17,148 nt of DNA from Pseudoflavonifractor sp047637855 (lineage in GTDB: Bacteria > Bacillota > Clostridia > Oscillospirales > Oscillospiraceae), in contig JBLJBF010000148.1 of NCBI GenBank assembly GCA_047637855.1, forward strand, positions 1 to 17,148, given 5' to 3'. Position 1 is the first letter of the stretch; each line of letters opens with the position of its first letter. Positions 13,529 to 17,148 of the stretch are shown here, one piece after another. Made by a program: the position numbers and the translations under genes. The notes under the pieces were generated by a model. The model ran no database searches. It was not told where the DNA came from and saw nothing but the letters and a program-made list of their open reading frames with translations.

Positions 13529-13989
13529 TGGACCTGATTACATTTGATACCCCCTATGGCACAATGGGCCTGGCCCAGGAGAGCGGTGCCCTCGTCCGCC
13601 TTTATCTTCCCGGCGAGGGCGTGCCCCGCATCGCCGAGCATGAGACGCCCCTTCTCGCCGAAGGAAAGCGTCAGCTCGCGGAATATTTCGCCGGAACACG
13701 CAAGACCTTCGACCTGCCCCTGCGTCCCGAGGGCACGGCCTTCCGCCAAAAGACCTGGCAGGTACTGACTGATATCCCCTACGGCGCTACCATCACCTAT
13801 GGGCAGCTCGCCGTCGGAGTGGGCAACCCAAAGGCGGTGCGGGCCGTGGGGCAGGCGAACCACCACAACCCGCTCCCCATCCTTATCCCCTGCCACCGGG
13901 TGGTAGGGGCCGACGGGTCCCTTACCGGGTACGGCGGCGGAGTAGAGCTGAAAAAGCTGTTGCTCGCGCTGGAGCGGGAGCACGGTTAA
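13528..13989 (+). CDS. ogt: Methylated-DNA-[protein]-cysteine S-methyltransferase (O6-alkylguanine-DNA alkyltransferase)
   Basis: 153 residues. A suicidal DNA repair protein that takes the alkyl group from O6-methylguanine onto Cys122 in PCHRV (121-125). Also seen: TYG (90-92), the arginine-finger helix (AVRAVGQAN, Arg105), and the active-site loop G-YGGG after it. It lacks an Ada regulatory domain, so it is the stand-alone Ogt/AGT form. It starts inside the lexA stop codon (TGATG) and is therefore expected to rise with SOS induction. The next gene begins 27 nt after its stop behind a strong GGAGAGGAG ribosome site. Confidence 0.95.
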   Translation: MDLITFDTPYGTMGLAQESGALVRLYLPGEGVPRIAEHETPLLAEGKRQLAEYFAGTRKTFDLPLRPEGTAFRQKTWQVLTDIPYGATITYGQLAVGVGNPKAVRAVGQANHHNPLPILIPCHRVVGADGSLTGYGGGVELKKLLLALEREHG

Positions 13990-14016
13990 GCACCGCATGA
14001 TTGGAGAGGAGCCGCT

Positions 14017-14241
14017 ATGAAAAAACTGATTGCCGCGGGCAGCCGCTATCTCAAGGAAATGGACTTAAGCGACCTGGCTCTGCTGAAGATCTGTCTGATC
14101 GCGCTGGGCACCCTGATCGGTCTGGGCGGCTCCGGGCGGCATAAAAAGAGCATGAGCCTGCTAGCGGGCTTTGCCTTTGTGGGCACCTTCATCCCTCTTG
14201 TGGCCAAGTTCCTATCGACCATCCTGAAACAGGAGGCGTAG
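14017..14241 (+). CDS. Small two-helix membrane protein of unknown function
   Basis: 74 residues with two hydrophobic segments (about 20-37 and 47-68) joined by a short basic loop (GRHKKS), an amphipathic basic N-terminus and a short hydrophilic C-terminus. I recognise it only as the sort of small conserved Clostridia protein sometimes labelled 'permease of phosphate ABC transporter', a name I do not trust. A strong GGAGAGGAG ribosome site precedes it. Its position in the lexA-ogt-exoA run suggests DNA-damage-linked expression; a damage-inducible cell-division or membrane-stress role is conceivable but is only inference. Confidence 0.78.
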   Translation: MKKLIAAGSRYLKEMDLSDLALLKICLIALGTLIGLGGSGRHKKSMSLLAGFAFVGTFIPLVAKFLSTILKQEA

Positions 14242-14244
14242 CAC

Positions 14245-14448
14245 ATGGGCGAGGAGAAGCGGTTTCAGATCGTGCATGAGGAGCGCAGCTTCCTCGGCTT
14301 TAATACCACTATTTTGCTGGACACCGCCACCGGCGTACCCTATTTGTATGCCAACATGGGTGCCGCCGCCGGTCTTACCCCGCTCCTGGGCTCGGACGGC
14401 AAGCCGATGATCTGGGACCCGGAGACGATGGAGGAGACGTTTTTTTGA
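14245..14448 (+). CDS. DUF6440 family small protein
   Basis: 67 residues. The pattern RFQIVHEE...FNTTILLDTATGVPYLY followed by GLTPLLGSDGKP is, from memory, the DUF6440 signature found across Firmicutes, and the length is typical. It is soluble, with no membrane segment; function unknown. It starts 3 nt after the preceding stop, with AGGAGG in the end of that gene, and its own stop TGA overlaps the TTG start of exoA. Confidence 0.82.
   Translation: MGEEKRFQIVHEERSFLGFNTTILLDTATGVPYLYANMGAAAGLTPLLGSDGKPMIWDPETMEETFF
14431..14436 (+). promoter_or_regulatory. Ribosome binding site selecting the TTG start of exoA
   Basis: GAGGAG ends 8 nt before TTG at 14445, within the end of the DUF6440 gene. 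The TTG overlaps that gene's stop as TTGA, and the next in-frame ATG would remove the N7 motif of the enzyme. Confidence 0.75.
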
Positions 14449-15197
14449 AGCTGATTTCCTGGAACGTGAACGGCCTGCGGGCCTGCCTGAACAAAGGCTT
14501 TCTGGACGCCTTCGCGGCGCTGGACGCCGACGTCTTCTGCCTGCAGGAGACCAAAATGCAGCCCGGTCAGGCCGAGGTGGACCTGCCGGGCTATCAGCAA
14601 TTCTGGAACAGCGCCGAGAAGAAGGGATACTCGGGCACGGCGGTTTTCACCCGCGTCCCGCCCCTGAGTGTCACCTACGGCATCGGCTCTTCGCCTCACG
14701 ACAGCGAGGGGCGGGCCATCACTTTAGAATTCGAGGATTTCTTCCTCGTGACCTGCTACACCCCCAACGCCCAGCGGGAGCTGACCAGGCTGGGCTTCCG
14801 CATGGAGTGGGAGGACGAGCTGAGGGCCTATCTCAAGGGGCTGGACGGGAAAAAGCCGGTCGTCCTCTGCGGCGACCTGAACGTAGCCCACCAGGAGATC
14901 GACTTGAAGAACGCAAAATCCAACCGGGGCAACGCCGGGTTCACCGATGAGGAGCGCGCCAAGATGACCGAGCTGCTCTCCGCCGGCTTTGTGGACTCTT
15001 TCCGCCACCTTTACCCCGAAAAAACCGGGGCCTACTCCTGGTGGAGCTATATGGGCAGCGCCCGGGAGAAGAATGTGGGCTGGAGAATCGACTACTTTGT
15101 GGTCTCCCGGTCGGCCCAGGACCAGATCAAGGAGAGCAGCATTTACCCCGAGATCCAGGGTAGCGACCACTGCCCTGTGGGGTTGGAGATTTTTTAG
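14445..15197 (+). CDS. exoA: Exodeoxyribonuclease III / AP endonuclease (Xth family)
   Basis: 250 residues, class II AP endonuclease of base excision repair (3'-5' exonuclease and 3'-phosphatase in the family). Visible catalytic set: N7 (WNVNG), metal ligand E35 (QETK), Y105 (CYTPN), D144 and N146 (GDLNVAH), D216 (WRIDYF), and D241-H242 (SDHCPV). Length is normal for ExoA/ExoIII. The TTG start at 14445 is needed for the conserved MKLISWNVNG start and is supported by GAGGAG 8 nt upstream and the TTGA overlap with the previous stop. It is the last gene of the lexA run, closed by a strong stem-loop. The closest named Firmicutes homologue is B. subtilis ExoA. Confidence 0.96.
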   Translation: MKLISWNVNGLRACLNKGFLDAFAALDADVFCLQETKMQPGQAEVDLPGYQQFWNSAEKKGYSGTAVFTRVPPLSVTYGIGSSPHDSEGRAITLEFEDFFLVTCYTPNAQRELTRLGFRMEWEDELRAYLKGLDGKKPVVLCGDLNVAHQEIDLKNAKSNRGNAGFTDEERAKMTELLSAGFVDSFRHLYPEKTGAYSWWSYMGSAREKNVGWRIDYFVVSRSAQDQIKESSIYPEIQGSDHCPVGLEIF

Positions 15198-15204
15198 ACA
15201 AGAG

Positions 15205-15246
15205 CAGAGGGCCGGTATCGGGAGACGATACCGGCCCTCTGTTATC
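15205..15246 (+). terminator. Stem-loop terminator after exoA
   Basis: CAGAGGGCCGGTATCG (15205-15220) and CGATACCGGCCCTCTG (15226-15241) form a perfect 16-bp stem with a 5-nt loop, followed by TTATC. It ends the lexA-exoA unit. Confidence 0.82.
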
Positions 15247-15267
15247 ACCTGAGAACATTTAAATGGG

Positions 15268-15327
15268 CCTGCGTATCACGCAGGGACGACCTTTGGTCGC
15301 CCGCAGGCGGTCGGAGACCGCCCCTAC
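15268..15327. repeat. Tandem triple-hairpin intergenic repeat ('GTAGGGGCGG' type)
   Basis: Three short perfect hairpins lie side by side: CCTGCGT/ACGCAGG (15268-15284, 3-nt loop), CGACC/GGTCG (15287-15299, 3-nt loop) and GGCGGTC/GACCGCC (15306-15322, 3-nt loop), ending with CCTACA. On the minus strand it begins TGTAGGGGCGGTC. I recall similar GTAGGGGCGG...CGCAGGCC units scattered between genes in Oscillospiraceae genomes, so this is probably one copy of a REP-like or non-coding mobile repeat. It lies between convergent exoA and the M16 peptidase gene. Confidence 0.6.
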
Positions 15328-15332
15328 AAGGC

Positions 15333-16607
15333 TTACGTGTCGAGAGGATTTGAAACATGCTGAAGGAGATAGTCACGGTAGACCTCGGCCGTCCCTACCC
15401 GGCCCACGGCAGAGAGGGAGGCGCGGGAAAAGTCGAAGATGGACCCCGCCAGGCGGCGGATATCCGCCACGGTGACGGTGTCATAGGCGGCAATGATGCC
15501 GTCGGGCTCCAGAACCGACCCGGTAAGCAGCTCGCTCCGGCCCAGGTTGGACATCCGGGCCTGGGTTGACTCCAGCCCCATGAGCACATTGGCCTTGGAC
15601 TGCTCCCTGGCCCGGTTCAGCTCGGCCTGGGTGACTCCCCCGTCGGCAAAGTCCTTCACCACCGCCGCGATGGTGTCCAGCGCCTCTCGCTCCATCTCCC
15701 GCCCCAGGGCGGTGTAGATGGCGAACAGGCCGGTCTCAGCGTGACCCGCGCCGTAAGAGTAGACCGAGTAGCACAGCCCTTTTTTCTCCCGCACCTCCTG
15801 CCACAGCCGAGAGGACATCCCCCCGCCCAAAATAGAGGAGAGGAGCTGCAGCGCAAAACGGTCCTCATGTCCGTAGGGCAGACCGGGGAAGGCTACGGTC
15901 AGGTGGTTTTGCTCGGTGGCCTTTTTCCGCACGGTGACGGCACTCTGATAGGCCGCCGGCTTTCCCAAAGAGCACACGCCGGAGGGGACGGCGGAAAACC
16001 GGGTTTTCAGCTCGGTCACATCGGTGGCGGTAAAGCTGCCCGCCAGAGACACTACAACGTTTTCAGCCAGATAGTGGGATGCCATATAGGCCTTGAGGGT
16101 GGCCCCCGTCATCTTCTCCAGCGTGGCTTTCCTGCCCAGAATGGGCCGGCCCAGGGCGCTGCCCTTGTAGACGGCGGCGGCCAGCCGCTCGGAGCAGATG
16201 TCCTCGGGGTTGTCCTCGTACATCCCGATCTCCTCCAAAATGACGCCCCGCTCCGTCTGTACGTCGGCCTCATCAAATTTGGAGGAAAAGAACATATCAC
16301 ACAGCAGGTCGGTGGCCTTGGCCAGATGGGTGTCCAGCACCCGGGCGTAAAAGCAGGTGTTCTCCTTGGTGGTGAAGGCGTTGATCTGCCCGCCCACCGC
16401 GTCCATCTCCTCGGCCAGGGCGGCGGCGGTGCGCCGCGCGGTGCCTTTAAAGACCATGTGCTCGATAAAATGGGCCGCGCCGCTCTCTCCCGCCCCCTCA
16501 TGCCGGGACCCGGTCCCCACCCAGATGCCGACGGCCGCCGAGCGGATAGCGGGTACGTACTCGGTGAGGATGCGCACCCCGTTGGGCAGGGTTATTTTTT
16601 CGTACAT
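15333..16607 (-). CDS. M16 family zinc metallopeptidase (MlpA/YmxG-like)
   Basis: 424 residues. The inverted zinc motif HFIEH (H47, E50, H51) and the distal glutamate pair in GVILEEIGMYEDNPED (E126/E127) are intact, as is the second-half landmark GGGMSSRLWQEVREKKGLCYSVYS that closes the peptidase clamshell. It is a complete active M16B subunit rather than an inactive partner. It follows pnp on the same strand, as mlpA (ymxG) does in Bacillus. The start ATG at 16607 has TAAGGAGG 7 nt upstream; a TTG one codon earlier is only 4 nt away. The natural substrate is unknown. A weak CATAAT -10-like element on the minus strand near 16635-16640 and a terminator after pnp suggest it may also have its own transcript. 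Confidence 0.93.
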   Translation of the reverse strand: MYEKITLPNGVRILTEYVPAIRSAAVGIWVGTGSRHEGAGESGAAHFIEHMVFKGTARRTAAALAEEMDAVGGQINAFTTKENTCFYARVLDTHLAKATDLLCDMFFSSKFDEADVQTERGVILEEIGMYEDNPEDICSERLAAAVYKGSALGRPILGRKATLEKMTGATLKAYMASHYLAENVVVSLAGSFTATDVTELKTRFSAVPSGVCSLGKPAAYQSAVTVRKKATEQNHLTVAFPGLPYGHEDRFALQLLSSILGGGMSSRLWQEVREKKGLCYSVYSYGAGHAETGLFAIYTALGREMEREALDTIAAVVKDFADGGVTQAELNRAREQSKANVLMGLESTQARMSNLGRSELLTGSVLEPDGIIAAYDTVTVADIRRLAGSIFDFSRASLSAVGRVGTAEVYRDYLLQHVSNPLDT

Positions 16608-16614
16608 CAAAATG

Positions 16615-16622
16615 CCTCCTTA
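16615..16622 (-). promoter_or_regulatory. Ribosome binding site deciding the M16 peptidase start
   Basis: TAAGGAGG on the minus strand, 7 nt before ATG at 16607 and 4 nt before the in-frame TTG at 16610, so the ATG is favoured. Confidence 0.7.
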
Positions 16623-16693
16623 CATGGGGCTGCTATTATGAACTATGGACGGGGGAAAACCGCGGACAGCCACAGCCCTCCCCTCGCGGATAT

Positions 16694-16723
16694 AAAAACC
16701 GGGCGGGCTTTTGCCCGCCCGGT
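16694..16723 (-). terminator. Intrinsic terminator after pnp
   Basis: On the minus strand ACCGGGCGGGC, a 4-nt loop and GCCCGCCCGGT form a perfect 11-bp stem (16698-16723) followed by TTTTTATA. It begins 19 nt past the pnp stop and precedes the M16 peptidase gene. Confidence 0.88.
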
Positions 16724-16741
16724 CTATTTTGCCCTAAAAAC

Positions 16742-17148
16742 TTACTTTACGCTCTCACCGGCGGCCTTTTTTGCCTCGATCTCCTTGATGGCGTCCTTAT
16801 AGGAGAGGTTGACCCGGCCCTTCTCGTCGATCTCGTTGACCTTGACCCAGATCATATCGCCGATATTGACCACGTCCTCCACCTTCTCCACCCGGCGGTC
16901 GGACAGCTTGGAGATGTGCACCATGCCGTCCTTGCCGGGGGCCAGCTCCACGAAGGCGCCGAAGGTGAGAATGCGCACCACCTTGCCATAGTAGAGCTGA
17001 CCCACCTCGGGCACGAAGACAATGGTCTCGATCATCTTCTTGGCAGCCTCGCAGGAGTCCCGGTTCACGCCGGCGATATAGATGGTGCCGTCATCCTCAA
17101 TGTCGATCTTGGCGCCCGACTCGGCGGTGATCTTCTGGATGACCTTGC
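16742..17148 (-). CDS. pnp: Polynucleotide phosphorylase, C-terminal part (KH and S1 domains); N-terminus outside window
   Basis: 135 codons plus a partial one are visible. They read through the end of a KH domain (KVIQKITAESGAKIDIEDDG, then TIYIAGVNRD) into a linker (SCEAAKKMIETIV) and a complete S1 RNA-binding domain (about GQLYYGKVVRI to GRVNLSYKDA). This KH-S1 order with these residues is the C-terminus of PNPase, the phosphorolytic 3'-5' exoribonuclease and RNA-degradation enzyme. A short Lys/Glu tail ends in AAGESVK. A shorter protein starting at the GTG at 17068 is only an internal codon. The gene is followed by a strong terminator and then an M16 peptidase gene. Confidence 0.95.
   Translation of the reverse strand, partial: KVIQKITAESGAKIDIEDDGTIYIAGVNRDSCEAAKKMIETIVFVPEVGQLYYGKVVRILTFGAFVELAPGKDGMVHISKLSDRRVEKVEDVVNIGDMIWVKVNEIDEKGRVNLSYKDAIKEIEAKKAAGESVK

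Noticed and set aside
15741..16802. 353-codon plus-strand open frame opposite the M16 peptidase
   Set aside because: Antisense to a gene with intact HxxEH and second-half motifs; it spans the peptidase start and the pnp terminator, which a real gene is unlikely to do.
16742..17068. Stand-alone 108-residue S1-domain RNA-binding protein
   Set aside because: The frame continues upstream without a stop into a KH domain with PNPase residues, and the apparent start is an internal GTG valine codon.

Overview
The window looks like chromosomal core sequence from a GC-rich Clostridia member, most likely Oscillospiraceae (Flavonifractor / Intestinimonas / Lawsonibacter type). I infer this from Firmicutes gene families (YtvI-like AI-2E protein, Gram-positive LexA with a GAAC..GTTY box, DUF6440, DUF1622, the pnp to M16-peptidase order), AGGAGG-type ribosome sites, high-GC codon use, and an intergenic 'GTAGGGGCGG' hairpin repeat of a kind I associate with this family. 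I see no rRNA, tRNA, CRISPR array, insertion sequence or phage gene.

Layout. (1) 1-4371, minus strand: an ABC-F ATPase, then an unrecognised polytopic membrane protein that overlaps the start of metG (methionyl-tRNA synthetase, cut by the window edge at its C-terminus). (2) 4551-5752, plus: a small DUF1622 membrane protein translationally coupled to an RlmA-type 23S rRNA methyltransferase. (3) 5897-8569, minus: a three-gene cell-envelope glycosylation cassette: soluble GT2 glycosyltransferase, GT-C-like polytopic membrane protein, and GtrA flippase-like protein. A 40-bp perfect palindrome separates blocks 2 and 3. (4) 8713-12750, plus: DEAD-box RNA helicase, YtvI/AI-2E family membrane protein, and an HtrA/DegP-like membrane-anchored serine protease, each with its own promoter and/or terminator signals. 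(5) 12911-15197, plus: a tight run lexA - ogt - small membrane protein - DUF6440 protein - exoA (exonuclease III type AP endonuclease). A LexA box overlaps the lexA -35 element, so the run looks like a self-repressed DNA-damage operon. (6) 15333-17148, minus: an M16 zinc peptidase downstream of the C-terminal part of pnp (polynucleotide phosphorylase), an order also known from Bacillus.

Most genes are housekeeping. The features that most deserve a second look are the asymmetric ABC-F (one intact and one fully degenerate composite ATP site), the ATGA-coupled Gtr-like glycosylation cassette, the LexA-controlled repair operon carrying two small unknown genes, the 40-bp palindromic bidirectional terminator, and the triple-hairpin repeat between exoA and the M16 peptidase. 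The sequence is compact: no gene-free stretch exceeds 300 bases.
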